A stretch of 64,000 nucleotides of DNA from Pseudotabrizicola algicola. Its GTDB lineage: Bacteria > Pseudomonadota > Alphaproteobacteria > Rhodobacterales > Rhodobacteraceae. Below, in pieces: positions 1 through 9,300 of this stretch. A program made the position numbers and the translations under genes. The notes beneath the pieces were generated by a model. The model did not search any database. It saw only the letters and a list, made by a program, of their open reading frames with translations, and was not told where the DNA came from. The stretch covers positions 124,001 to 188,000 of the forward strand of contig NZ_JAAIKE010000005.1 in the NCBI RefSeq assembly GCF_010915705.1. Reading direction: 5' to 3'. Position 1 is the first letter of the stretch. Every line of letters begins with the position of its first letter.

Positions 1-742
1 GAGAGGGGGCATATCCCGTCATTCCGGGGGGCGCAGTTGACACCTGAGCGTTTGCGCTGCCACCGTCTGCAGCTGCCAGCGGCAGGGTCTGCAGGAGCGG
101 CGCTCTCCCGCCGATGGCAGCTGTGGTGGCCGGATCCTCTGCGGACCGCCCGACGATACGCCATTGGGTCGCGCCATTGGAGCAGCGCAGCAAAAGACCG
201 ATTGATGCAGGTACGTCGGCAGGCAGCAGCGCCCCGCCGGTCTGGCGCAGGATCGGCAACCCGTTGAGCGTCATCGCCCCGGTATTTGTATTGCCAGAGA
301 ACAGCATCACCATCAGGCCTTGGGTCAGCGTCACGCCTGCAGGCAAGGCAGCGGTCTGAGCGGCCGCGTCGCCCGACGACTGCAATGTGATGATCGGCAT
401 GTCGCGGGCTGCCTTGGCCGCAAGCTGGGCCTCTGTCAGAGCGCTCTGCGGCACATCGCCGATGCGCGTCCAGCTACCTGTGCCCCAGGCCCCCAGTTTG
501 AGGTAGACCCCGCGCAAGGCCTCGGTTGGATCGCCCCAGACCGCGCCACGCACACCGTCGCCCCAGGACAGATCGGCGTCGAGCAGCGCCCGCGTCTCCT
601 TGTTGACCACGATGGCATCCAGGCTGAGCTGCTGGGCCAGCCGGGCGACCGGGATCCTGACACTCTCGCCGGACTGGTTGCCGAGCACATCGGTAACCAC
701 CGACGCCTCGGTGAGGTTGGTGGACGCAACGCCAGCGGGCAT
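1..742 (-). CDS. Putative tail fibre / distal tail protein, 3' end outside window
   Basis: An open minus-strand frame runs from an ATG at 742 (GGAGAG just upstream) to the window edge, giving about 247 residues with no stop. The protein begins MPAGVASTNLTEASVV. It is rich in Ala, Gly, Thr and Leu, with a low-complexity Ala/Leu stretch around residues 105-145, as in fibre and baseplate-wedge proteins. I do not recognise a named domain. It follows the host-specificity protein J, where transposable siphoviruses carry fibre and receptor-binding genes, so a role in adsorption is inferred from position. A 147-bp leader with a repeated element separates it from the J gene. Confidence 0.6.
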   Translation of the reverse strand, partial: MPAGVASTNLTEASVVTDVLGNQSGESVRIPVARLAQQLSLDAIVVNKETRALLDADLSWGDGVRGAVWGDPTEALRGVYLKLGAWGTGSWTRIGDVPQSALTEAQLAAKAARDMPIITLQSSGDAAAQTAALPAGVTLTQGLMVMLFSGNTNTGAMTLNGLPILRQTGGALLPADVPASIGLLLRCSNGATQWRIVGRSAEDPATTAAIGGRAPLLQTLPLAAADGGSANAQVSTAPPGMTGYAPS

Positions 743-793
743 GGGCTCTCTCCATCAGGGGCACGCCCGTCTATGCGCGCGCGGGGGGCACAG

Positions 794-823
794 CGGCGAC
801 CGGAACCGGGTTCCGGGCCGCCG
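794..823. terminator. Strong GC-rich inverted repeat in the fibre-gene leader
   Basis: CCGGAACC (800-807) faces GGTTCCGG (809-816), and outer CGGCG/CGCCG arms extend the dyad. It lies between the stop of the J gene and the start of the fibre gene. No T-tract follows on either strand, so it may be an attenuator or mRNA-stabilising hairpin rather than a classical terminator. Confidence 0.35.
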
Positions 824-862
824 GGTTTCTGCAGCCCTCGATACGCGCGCGCGGGGCGGCGT

Positions 863-886
863 GGCCGGGGGATGCGGTTTCGGGGG
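863..886 (-). promoter_or_regulatory. Copy 1 of 24-bp phage leader repeat (candidate late promoter element)
   Basis: The plus strand reads GGCCGGGGGATGCGGTTTCG followed by GGGG, identical to the copy at 23511-23534 and one base different from the copy at 16180-16203. It begins 3 bp beyond the stop of the J gene and lies in the leader of the fibre gene. Unlike the other two copies it is not followed by the CATWTGGCAT box, so its activity is less certain. Confidence 0.45.
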
Positions 887-889
887 GGG

Positions 890-3800
890 TCAGATCACGA
901 CGATGGTGAAGGGGCCGCTGACCGGCCCGGGGACGCCATCATCGTTCTGCGGCTCGATCCAGATGTAATGGATGTCCTGCGCCAGACAGGCCCCGGTCTC
1001 CAGATAGACGATCACATCGTCGATCGCGCCGTCAAAGGAGGTGCCCGCCAGCCATTCGATGCGGTCATTGCCGGTGACCGCCTGGATGCGGTCGCGGTGA
1101 AAGCCGTTGGCCGCAATGCTGGTGCCGGGACGGTCCGATCCGCCGGTCAGGCGCGGTGTCAGCCCGCCCGCCGTGCGGCCGGAGACGATGTAGCCGAGGC
1201 GGTACCATTTGCCTGCCTCAAAGGCCCGCGCCTGACCGATGGCCCCCGCCGTGCCCGCTGTGTGGGTGGCCAGCCCGGCGGCAATCGCCCAGCCCGGATC
1301 CAGATCCCAGGCCGCCGGGGCGTCCATGGTGCCGCCCGTGACCAGATTGGACCGGGTGGTGTCGCCCAGAGCAAAACTGAAGCTCTGCAGCGGGCTGACA
1401 GCATGGACCCCGCCGACCGCGTCGGTCTCGCGGTCCAGCACGGCCGAGGTCGAGCGGTAGAGCTGGATCTGGGTGGTATTGGCATCCGGGCCGGTGGCCA
1501 GCTGGATCAGCGCGCCCCCGAGCAGCGTGGTGATCGAGATGGTCTCATCATCCAGCGCCGCCGGGATCGGCGCATCGCCCGCGCCGATGATCACTGTCAC
1601 CGGCGTGGTCCATGGCCCGGCCACCCCCGTCCAGGACAGGGCCTGCGCGGTGATCTGGGCGGTGCTGCCAGAGCCATAGACAAGGATCGATCCCCCACCG
1701 GCCGCGACCGGGATCACCGCCTCGGTCCAGTCGCCGCTGGTGCCGAGCCGGTGCGAGATCCGGAACGAGACCGCGCTGATCGCCCCGCTGCCCGGCACGA
1801 TCAGAAAATCGATCCGCCCGGCCTCGCCGGTGCCGGAAATCCCCGAGGTGATCGAGGTGAAGCGCGGGGCCGAGGGCTGGAGCAGGTTTGCGCCCAGCTC
1901 GACCCCGACGCGCCCCGACCATGCCGGAACCTCGGCCGCATTGGTCAGGGCGTCGATCTCGGGCGCTGCAGCCACTGCGCGGATGATCTGGCACTGATCC
2001 TGGGTCGCCTCGATATGGGTGACGACCACCGGATAGCTGTCGGTGCCCATCTCGCCGAAATGCACGATGTCGCCCGCGAGCGGCACCGGGCCGGAGCCGG
2101 TCAGGGTCAGGAGCGTCTCCTCCCCCGGCAGGGTCGCGACCGGGCGGACCACCGAGGTGCCGACCGTATCCTCGTCATCCGCAAAGACCCGGAACCGCAG
2201 GGCATAGCTGCGCCCCTCCACCATGGTCACCAGCTCGTCAAGCGCGACCAGCGATCCTGACACATGCCGCACCCGCCCGGCCCATTGCATGCGCGACAGC
2301 ACGTCATGGCTGAGCATCGCCGTATCGCCCCGGGTCGCCACGCGCAACGCGCCCTCCTGGGTGGCCTCGAACACATCCGGCCTGTACTCCGCCTCAAAGA
2401 ACCGTCGCAGGCCCTCACGATAAACGATGGCGGCATTGGTGATGCCGGGCAGCTCCAGCGTCTCAGTCACGGTGATGTCGCCGGTATAGCCCGGCCGCCG
2501 GATCACCCGCTGGGCTTCCTTGTAGTCGTTGTCCTCGTCCTGGAACTTGCAGATCCAGGCATGCGGCTTTTCGACATAGGCGCGGCGGACCGAAAACCCC
2601 CAGGAATTGCGCGGGTTGATGTGATCGACGATCAGCTCGGCCGGGCGGTCGATGACCACGCCCCATCTGGTGCCGTCATGGCGCGGTGAGGCGCGCCCGG
2701 CGGCGGCAACCTCGGTCAGCACCTCGCGCAGCGTGGTCCCGGCCTGATCCAGCACCCGGTTGTACTGCAGCGCGCGCAGATGACAGAAATGGTGCCAGTC
2801 GGTCAGCTGGCCCAGATCGATCTCGGCATCGGTGGCGGGTTTCGGATTGGCCGGGCATTGCAGGATGTAGCGATAGAGCGAGGCGGGGTTCGAGGTCGGG
2901 CGTTCGATCCACTCTTCGGCCACATGGTCCCAGTCGAGGCACACCCGCCAGGCCAGCGCCGAGAAATTGTCCAGCGACCCCGACAGCTGATGCGTCGCCC
3001 GGACCCGGACCGCGACCAGCGCCAGCGGCTGGCGATAGGCGAGCGGGTATTCCGGGCGCAGCGTCTGCAGCCCGGCCCAGACCGCGCGCTGCTGCACCTG
3101 AGTCTCCTCGGTTTCCGGCGTCATCATGGTGAGCCGGATCTGGAAGCGGCCGCGCGTCGGGAATGACCAGGTGAGCTGGCGGTAAAACGCCTCGATGCGC
3201 CGGGCCGATATGTCCAGCGGCGTGACCAGCTGCCACTCATCGGCCCCCGCCAGACGTTGCTCGACCCGGATGGACACACCGTGATGCTGCTTTTTGACCT
3301 TGCCGGAAAAGCTGATCAGACCGGTGGGAAAGGCGATGATTATGGATGCGCCCTGCGCATCGGGTCCGGTGGTGCGCACGACCGGCGTCTCTATGGCCGG
3401 GCTGCCCGCGATGACCTCGCCCAGATTGTCACGGGGCAAGGGCCGGGTCAGCTCGACGCCGATGCTCTCCTCGACAATCTGGCGCGGGAAGAGGCTGAGC
3501 GGCAGATCGGTCGGCCGACCCTCCCGGACCTCGATGTCGACATCGTCGAAATCCGCCAGCGAGGTATCGCCGATCCGGAAATCCGACAGCCCGACCGCAC
3601 CCTCGCCAAAGCAGAACACCGCCCGGATATACTGCGCGTCGCCCACGATCTCGGTATGGCTGCGCACCGCAAAGGGCGGCGCATAGCGGACCTGACCCAG
3701 CACCACCGGCACCGCCCCGTCAGGGTCAAGCCGGTTGCGCCAGCCCGAAATGCTGTAGCTGTTGCGCCGTTCGTCATCCGGCTTGACCGGCGGGATCAGG

Positions 3801-4234
3801 GCGTTGATCAGCAGACTGCCGAGCAGGTTGACGCCAATGCCGATCAGGGCCGTTGCGGTGCCGACCGCCGCAGCGCCGGTGCCCCAACCCAATGCGCCCG
3901 CCAGCGCGGGACCGAACATCGTGCCAAGCGCCACCGCCGCGATCGACACCACGACCGACAGGATCGTCCGCAGCGCGTCCTTGCCCGGCACCAGCCGGAT
4001 CACCACCCGCACCCCCGGCCGGGGCCGCACGGCATGCCAGTGCTCTGGCAGGATCATGGCCGATCCGCGCGGGCTGACCAGCGTGACCCGGGCACGTGCC
4101 CGATCGGCAGGCGCGGCACCGGGCAGCACCATCGCCACGATCTCGCCGATGGTCAGCCCTTCGGGCAGCGTCACCTCGATCCGGGCGCTGCCGGGATCAA
4201 TCGCGGGGGCGGCGAGGACGGGAATGCCGGTCAT
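890..4234 (-). CDS. Host-specificity / tail tip protein J (TipJ-like)
   Basis: This 1114-residue protein follows the NlpC/P60 gene with an ATGA overlap, the order seen at the tail tip of lambda-like siphoviruses and gene transfer agents. Its N-terminal part has hydrophobic Gly/Ala-rich segments (about residues 85-150), and the body carries conserved J-family phrases such as SYSISGWRNRLDPDGAVPVV and VLGQVRYAPPF. The C-terminal third is Ser/Thr/Gly-rich and likely forms fibronectin-like or jelly-roll folds. J proteins form the tail tip that contacts the host receptor. Family assignment is firm; the receptor cannot be predicted. Confidence 0.85.
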   Translation of the reverse strand: MTGIPVLAAPAIDPGSARIEVTLPEGLTIGEIVAMVLPGAAPADRARARVTLVSPRGSAMILPEHWHAVRPRPGVRVVIRLVPGKDALRTILSVVVSIAAVALGTMFGPALAGALGWGTGAAAVGTATALIGIGVNLLGSLLINALIPPVKPDDERRNSYSISGWRNRLDPDGAVPVVLGQVRYAPPFAVRSHTEIVGDAQYIRAVFCFGEGAVGLSDFRIGDTSLADFDDVDIEVREGRPTDLPLSLFPRQIVEESIGVELTRPLPRDNLGEVIAGSPAIETPVVRTTGPDAQGASIIIAFPTGLISFSGKVKKQHHGVSIRVEQRLAGADEWQLVTPLDISARRIEAFYRQLTWSFPTRGRFQIRLTMMTPETEETQVQQRAVWAGLQTLRPEYPLAYRQPLALVAVRVRATHQLSGSLDNFSALAWRVCLDWDHVAEEWIERPTSNPASLYRYILQCPANPKPATDAEIDLGQLTDWHHFCHLRALQYNRVLDQAGTTLREVLTEVAAAGRASPRHDGTRWGVVIDRPAELIVDHINPRNSWGFSVRRAYVEKPHAWICKFQDEDNDYKEAQRVIRRPGYTGDITVTETLELPGITNAAIVYREGLRRFFEAEYRPDVFEATQEGALRVATRGDTAMLSHDVLSRMQWAGRVRHVSGSLVALDELVTMVEGRSYALRFRVFADDEDTVGTSVVRPVATLPGEETLLTLTGSGPVPLAGDIVHFGEMGTDSYPVVVTHIEATQDQCQIIRAVAAAPEIDALTNAAEVPAWSGRVGVELGANLLQPSAPRFTSITSGISGTGEAGRIDFLIVPGSGAISAVSFRISHRLGTSGDWTEAVIPVAAGGGSILVYGSGSTAQITAQALSWTGVAGPWTTPVTVIIGAGDAPIPAALDDETISITTLLGGALIQLATGPDANTTQIQLYRSTSAVLDRETDAVGGVHAVSPLQSFSFALGDTTRSNLVTGGTMDAPAAWDLDPGWAIAAGLATHTAGTAGAIGQARAFEAGKWYRLGYIVSGRTAGGLTPRLTGGSDRPGTSIAANGFHRDRIQAVTGNDRIEWLAGTSFDGAIDDVIVYLETGACLAQDIHYIWIEPQNDDGVPGPVSGPFTIVVI

Positions 4235-4674
4235 CGGACAGCCTCCGAAATCAGTTGAACGGGGCGTTCAATGGCTCTTGAAGCATGCCGGTAGTGGCCT
4301 GCAAAGCGGTGCTTGTAGGGGCCATCGGCATAGCCCTGCACCTTGGCCTGATCCTCTGCGACCATATGGATCATGATGCCATGCCGGATCACGATCCCGA
4401 GGTGCGTCGAGAACCGGCCGCGCCGGAACACCGCGATGTCAAAGGCCACCGCCGCGCCGGTCACCGGCAGCCAGAGCGGCGAGGTGGCCGCCCCCGAGAT
4501 CAGCGCCGCGATCTCGCCATGCTCATCAACTGATCCATAGCCCAGATAATCGGGCAGCGTGACGCCCAGCTCCTCGCGGTAGATGATGCAGGCCAGCCCC
4601 CAGCAATCACAGCCGTGACGGTCGCGGCCGAAGTCGGCATAGGGGATCCCGATGAAGCGATCAGACCAGCTCAT
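4231..4674 (-). CDS. NlpC/P60 family tail tip peptidase
   Basis: The 147-residue protein has the NlpC/P60 cysteine peptidase layout: Cys24 in DCWGLACI and His91 in STHLGIVI. In siphoviruses this tail component cleaves peptidoglycan cross-links or helps assemble the tip. The start at 4674 is chosen because GGAG sits 6 bp before it; the longer open frame upstream has no homologous look. It overlaps the J gene by four bases, so the two are probably translationally coupled. The usual neighbour just upstream is displaced by the extra ORFs at 4792-5368. Confidence 0.85.
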   Translation of the reverse strand: MSWSDRFIGIPYADFGRDRHGCDCWGLACIIYREELGVTLPDYLGYGSVDEHGEIAALISGAATSPLWLPVTGAAVAFDIAVFRRGRFSTHLGIVIRHGIMIHMVAEDQAKVQGYADGPYKHRFAGHYRHASRAIERPVQLISEAVR

Positions 4675-4791
4675 TGGAGACTCCGGGATTGTGCGGTCAT
4701 GAAACGCCGATACAGTCGCGACACCGGGGAGCGTGCCAGCGCCCCCCGGATCGTCGCTATCCCCACGCGCTGCACACACGAGAGGAATGAC

Positions 4792-5103
4792 ATGGACATC
4801 ACGCTCACAATCGGAAGCATCCGGCTCGAACAAATGGAGGATGGGAACGATGGTCCGGACTTTTTCACCACCATCTTCAACATCTCCTGCGTACATCAGA
4901 CACACGGAATATCGTTCGAGAACGATCTGACAATTGGTCTGCCGGTTCTCGCGACGGGACGGGATCAACCGTATGGGGAGGTTGAAGACGCTGGCGCTCA
5001 AGCTCTTCCAGCCTTTCTTCGACAGCTTGCAGACGCCGTAGAAGCTGACCTGCATAGGGTTGCCGAAGAGCGCGAAAAGCGGACACGGACCAGCGCGCAA
5101 TAG
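4792..5103 (+). CDS. Hypothetical plus-strand accessory protein inside tail operon
   Basis: A 103-residue protein beginning MDITLTIGSIRLEQME reads against the tail operon. AGAGGA lies about 6 bp before the ATG, codon choice looks coding, and the C-terminus (LPAFLRQLADAVEADLHRVA) is a convincing amphipathic helix. No family is recognised. It has no same-strand neighbours, and its stop ends 4 bp from a duplicated gene end at 5107, which suggests a later-acquired moron. It overlaps the minus-strand ORF 4877-5368 by 227 bp, so one of the two may be shorter than drawn or not expressed. Confidence 0.55.
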   Translation: MDITLTIGSIRLEQMEDGNDGPDFFTTIFNISCVHQTHGISFENDLTIGLPVLATGRDQPYGEVEDAGAQALPAFLRQLADAVEADLHRVAEEREKRTRTSAQ

Positions 5104-5368
5104 CTTTCATGAGCGGGACCCGGGAAAATTGAGCCGGGTCATGCTCTCTGGCGGGAAGAGCACTGAGCACCACGTCTTGCAGGCAATATCGTTGCATCCG
5201 CTCTCCTGATTGCTTTCGCGCGCGGAAAACTTCGCGCCAAACATCAGACGGCGCACCTTCAAGAGTGATTGTTGGCTGAGCCGGAACGAAGTCGTCCGTC
5301 GCTCTGTCGGGGCAGTTGATCGGATCCCCGTTAGAGACAATCTTGGTGTAGCCATTTGGGAAAGGCAT
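4877..5368 (-). CDS. Hypothetical phage protein with C-terminal coiled-coil tendency
   Basis: This 163-residue ORF starts 10 bp after the preceding tail gene ends, with a strong Shine-Dalgarno sequence (GAGGAG) 7 bp before the ATG, so translation looks real. The N-terminal half (MPFPNGYTKIVSNGDP) resembles a small folded protein. Residues about 105-125 (LQAVEERLEELERQ) look like a short coiled coil. The frame runs through the second copy of a duplicated gene end (5107-5157) and then overlaps the plus-strand gene. No function is known; it belongs to an inserted 272-bp segment and may be an accessory gene. Confidence 0.5.
   Translation of the reverse strand: MPFPNGYTKIVSNGDPINCPDRATDDFVPAQPTITLEGAPSDVWREVFRARKQSGERMQRYCLQDVVLSALPAREHDPAQFSRVPLMKAIARWSVSAFRALRQPYAGQLLRRLQAVEERLEELERQRLQPPHTVDPVPSREPADQLSDRSRTIFRVSDVRRRC
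5107..5157 (-). repeat. Duplicated 3' gene end, copy A
   Basis: This copy matches 5379-5429 at a constant offset of 272 bp, including the 20-mer GGAAAATTGAGCCGGGTCAT and the TCA stop position. Read on the minus strand it encodes FPPxxMTRLNFPG plus three residues and a stop, as in the upstream gene. It is an orphan gene end. Confidence 0.75.
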
Positions 5369-5378
5369 AGTTTTCTCC

Positions 5379-5429
5379 TCATGTGTGCAGCCCCGGAAAA
5401 TTGAGCCGGGTCATACGGCCCGGCGGGAA
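5379..5429 (-). repeat. Duplicated 3' gene end, copy B (in the intact gene)
   Basis: This is the genuine 3' end of the 5379-5903 gene, encoding FPPGRMTRLNFPGLHT and a stop. Copy A lies 272 bp further along the operon. The pair brackets 5158-5378, consistent with recombination-mediated insertion of a cassette. Confidence 0.75.
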
Positions 5430-5903
5430 TGCTTCAAGCTCTACCTCGTCGCGGCTGATCGACAGGACGATCTCGCCTGCGGTGATGTCGGCCGAGACCA
5501 GCAGCAGGCCGGTCCACTCGCCCTCGATCACATCCGGGGACCCTGCGAGCACCACGGCCAGACTGACGCTGGCGGGATCGGTGAAGGACCGCACCAGGTC
5601 CACCATTTCGGCATCAAGGTTTTCCAGCGCGATCTGGGCGGAGGCCGGGGCATCATCGGCGTCGCCGGGCAGCACCGCCGAGGCGATGACCCAGAGATAG
5701 GGCTCGGTCACCGGATTGGCCCCGCGCCAGCTGGACCGGGTGCCATACATCAGCGGATCGTCCGACAGCCGTTCGGTGTTGTCGGTGGACAGCCGGATCG
5801 GGGCCTCCAGATCGGGGTGCTCGATGTGGATCAGCGCCACCTCGATCTCGGCCCCGCCTTCGGCGTCCTGGGCGAGGCGTGCATTCAGGGAAAGACGTCT
5901 CAT
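5379..5903 (-). CDS. Minor tail protein (DUF1833-like)
   Basis: The 174-residue protein begins MRRLSLNARLAQDAEG and is mainly beta-strand forming, with phrases such as VALIHIEHPDLEAPIRLSTD and VVLAGSPDVIEGEWTGLLLV. It starts in an ATGA overlap with the gene before it and precedes the NlpC/P60 and J genes. In lambda-like tails this slot holds the distal tail proteins that connect tape measure and tip. Assignment to a DUF1833-like family rests on overall look and position. Its last 17 codons are duplicated at 5107-5157. Confidence 0.6.
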   Translation of the reverse strand: MRRLSLNARLAQDAEGGAEIEVALIHIEHPDLEAPIRLSTDNTERLSDDPLMYGTRSSWRGANPVTEPYLWVIASAVLPGDADDAPASAQIALENLDAEMVDLVRSFTDPASVSLAVVLAGSPDVIEGEWTGLLLVSADITAGEIVLSISRDEVELEAFPPGRMTRLNFPGLHT

Positions 5904-6322
5904 GGCATCACCTGCAGATTGAACGATTTCTTGAACTCGACCTGCCCGTGGATGGTCTCGACCGGCACCTGATCGCCCCAGGAGCACAGCCAGCGCGCCG
6001 CCATCAGGATCGGCACGCCCCCGCCGGTCAGCAGCGGGGTGCCGTCTGAGGTCAGCAAGGCCCAGCCATCGGTGGTCGGATCGGGCATGTAGAACAGCCG
6101 CGCGCCCTCGGCGCAGTCCTCGTGGAAAAACCTGTCGAAGATCGCCTTCTGGTCCCGCGTCAGGATCACGGACAGGGTCACCAGCTTTGCCGCCGAGGAA
6201 AACCGGCGGCGGTAGCGCGCTGGCCCGGCATCGGATTGCGTCTTGCGCCGCGCGTCCTGCGAGGTCAGCTGCCAGCTGGGCCGCTCGGGGCGCGGCAGAT
6301 CTGCGGGCCATGTCAGGATCAC
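5900..6322 (-). CDS. Distal minor tail protein
   Basis: The 140-residue protein starts with GTG at 6322, overlapping the tape-measure stop (GTGA). It begins MILTWPADLPRPERPSWQ and contains the aromatic stretch FDRFFHEDCAEGARLFYMPD. The first gene after a siphovirus tape measure usually encodes a distal tail or tail-hub component, and this protein fits by size and position. No named domain could be confirmed by eye. Overlaps on both sides show it belongs to the tail transcription unit. Confidence 0.65.
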   Translation of the reverse strand: MILTWPADLPRPERPSWQLTSQDARRKTQSDAGPARYRRRFSSAAKLVTLSVILTRDQKAIFDRFFHEDCAEGARLFYMPDPTTDGWALLTSDGTPLLTGGGVPILMAARWLCSWGDQVPVETIHGQVEFKKSFNLQVMP

Positions 6323-9300
6323 GACCGCCGCCTCGCCGGTTTCTTCACGTTGTAGAGCTGGCTCATGTTGCGCGCGGCCTTGCCGCCCGGCGTGGCCAGC
6401 CCGTCGCCCACCACATCCGAGATGACATAGCGCTGCTGGCGCTGGCCGCGCGCATCGGTGGTCTCCTCGACCTGCAGATCGACCTGCCGGGCGGTGTTGT
6501 TGACCAGCACCGGCTGCAGCTGGATGACCGATGGTGCGCTGTTGGCAGCGACCGGCGGGCGCGAGGTCATGATAGACCGGGTCAGGTTGGCATTGAGGAT
6601 CCTGCTCGGCCCGGTGAACTCCAGCTCCGGCCCGTTCTCGCCCACAACCCGCAGCCCGCCCCCGAAATCACCCCCCGCCGCAAAGCCGGGGATCTTGAGT
6701 TTACCCGCGATACCCTGCGCCAATGCGCCGAGCAGGCCCACAATCCCGCCCTGCGCACCGCCGCTGGCAGCGCCATTCAGACCCTGCGCAAGAGCGCTGC
6801 CGAAGACGTCGAACCCGGTGCCCAGCGTGCCGAGATTGCCGGTGGCGGTCTGGGCGGTGGTGCCGAATTTCGCAAGAGCGGCTTCTGCCGACCCGACGCG
6901 GCCCGCCCAGTTGTGCGCGCCCATCGGGTTTGCGGCTGACCAGCCCTGCGGGCGCTCAAAACCCACGAAGGCAGAGGTTGCCTGCTGCACATCGGGCGCG
7001 GCCAGCAGCTTTTTCAGCACCCCGCTCTCCGAGGTCAGCAGCTCCTTCCAGACATATTCGAGCTGCGCATTGACATTGCCCAGCCCGGCCATGCCGCCGG
7101 TTGCATCGAGCAGGCCCGCGCCCCGGCTCTTATGGTGCTGGAACAGGCCAAAGGACGTGCCGTCATCCCCGACCGCCAGCGGATTGAACCCGCTCTCCGC
7201 CTGCACATTGCCCATGATCGCCGCAATCTGATGCGGCTTCAGCCCCTTCGCCGCGAAGAATGCCCAGACCTGCTGCTGCACGCCCACAGCGCCGCCGAGC
7301 CCCCCGCCAAAGGCTCCCGGAGCGCCAGCGGTGTTCGCGGCCATCCCTGCCCCGCCAGCGGCTCCGGTCATCAGGGACATGGCCCCCGGCCCGGCAATGG
7401 TGACGCTGGCAGCAGTGACCTGCATCGATGCGACCGGTCCCATCGACGACACCGAGGCGGTCAGCGGATCGGCCTGGCCGGTCAGCCGCCCCCAGATGCC
7501 TTTCAGCCCGCCCACATCCTGCATGGTGCCGTAATTGGTCCCGAGCATCGCGTTCTTCAGCGGGTTGGTGACAGCAAGCTCGGTGAACATGCCCGTGATC
7601 TGGCCTGCCAGCGCCTCCAGCGCGCCATCGATGTCGCCGTCCATCAGCTTGCCGACGATGCCGTCGATCGCGCTTTCCGCCGAGGACTGAACCTTTTGCC
7701 AGGCCTCCTGCTGACGCTCGATCATCCGGGTCAGGGACACCTCTTCCTCCGCTGCCGCGCGGATCTCCGCCGCCCGCGCGCTGGTCAGGTCAATGCCCTC
7801 GCGGATCATGTCACGTTCGACCTGCCACAGGGCAACGATCCGGGTGCGGACCGCCTCGTTCTGGCCGAGCAGGCTGTGCTCCAGCCGCAGCCGCTCCAGA
7901 CGCTCCTGTTGCCCGCGCGAATAATCGCGACCAGCGCCCAGCGATCCGAACGGATCGGCCGAAGCCAAGCCGCGCGCGGCATCCCATGCGGCGAGCAACT
8001 CGCGCTTGACGGCCGCTGTCACCTCCAGCGTGGCCAGAGTCTGCTCGAACGCGCGGCGCTCGGCAGCGATCTGCAACCCCTTCACGTGCAGGCTGTCTTC
8101 GCCGGACTGAGCGATGGCCGCATTGATCGCGGCCTCTTCGCGCAGATCGGCCAGCATGCTGTCGGCGCTTTTCCGGGCGGCTTCAGTGCGGATGGCCCGC
8201 GCGCGGTCCCGCTCGGCAGAGGCAAGTCCAAGCGCCATGGCGATCAGCAGCGGGGCCATGCCCATTTCCTCAAGCCGCGCCTTGAGCACATCATCGGCAT
8301 GCCGGGCACGCACGGCCTCGACCTCTGCTGACGTCTCGCCGAACTGGAGGATGGCCTGCGACATCTCTTGCTGCCGCCGCAGGTCGGTGAAAATCTCGCC
8401 CATTGCCTTGCGACGGCGATCCGTGTTGACGCCAGCCTCGGCAGCCTGTGCAGCCTCCAGCTCGCCCAGGGCGCGCTGTTCGTCGGCACTGCCCTGCACC
8501 ACGCCGATTTCTTCCAGCCGGATGCGCAGGGCCTCGCGCGCATGGCGGTTGCGCAGCGCCTCGACCTGGGCCGAGTTCTCGCCAAACTGAAGGACCGCCT
8601 GCGCAAGCTGTGCCTGCTGATTATAGCCCTGCACCATTGTGTCGATCTGGCGGGTGATGGCTTCGGCACGGCCAGAGCCGTCAACCAAAGCTGCCTGTTC
8701 AAGAAGAGCGACATTCTGTTGAAGAAGTGCCTCCAGGAGCATTTCCTCCGCAGCCGTGCGCTTGCCGTCGAGGTCGACCGCCTCTGTTGTCCGCGCCACA
8801 AGATCGGCCATCGCTGCGGACATTTTTTGCAGGCGAGCAGATGGGTCACGGGAGTATGAGGCAGAATTGACAGCCATCATTGCGTTTCGAACTGCGGAAG
8901 CCGCCTCTCGTTCTGCCTTCTCCGTCGTGTCCAGGCCAAAGGTTTTAGACAAGGTTTTGAGGTCGGCCCCAAACCCGCTGGCAGCCCCGCCAAGCTTCAA
9001 CCCCTGATCAGTTGCAATGCCCCGAAATGCATCAGATGCTGCAAGCAGCGCCCGGGAAGCTTGGACTTTCTCCAGATCCCCAAGCAGGCGACGTGCCTCT
9101 GCACTCGCCGCGCCGAAACGCTCCTCCAGAGATGCAGTCGATGATCCGGCATCGCCCGCCGCTGACTTGTAGTCCGCCATGCGCGATGACAACTGATCCA
9201 TTGCATCATCTAGCGACAGCACTTTGACGGTTGAGGATGTCAGCCATTGGAATGCCGCCGCCCCGAAGGCGATGATCCCGATTGTGGCCAGGCTGATCGG

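Noticed and set aside
320-2260. Long plus-strand open frame (646 codons) opposite the fibre and J genes
   Set aside because: It is an Arg/Gly/Asp-rich antisense shadow typical of GC-rich DNA, with no ribosome-binding site; the minus-strand genes carry recognisable families and coupled starts.
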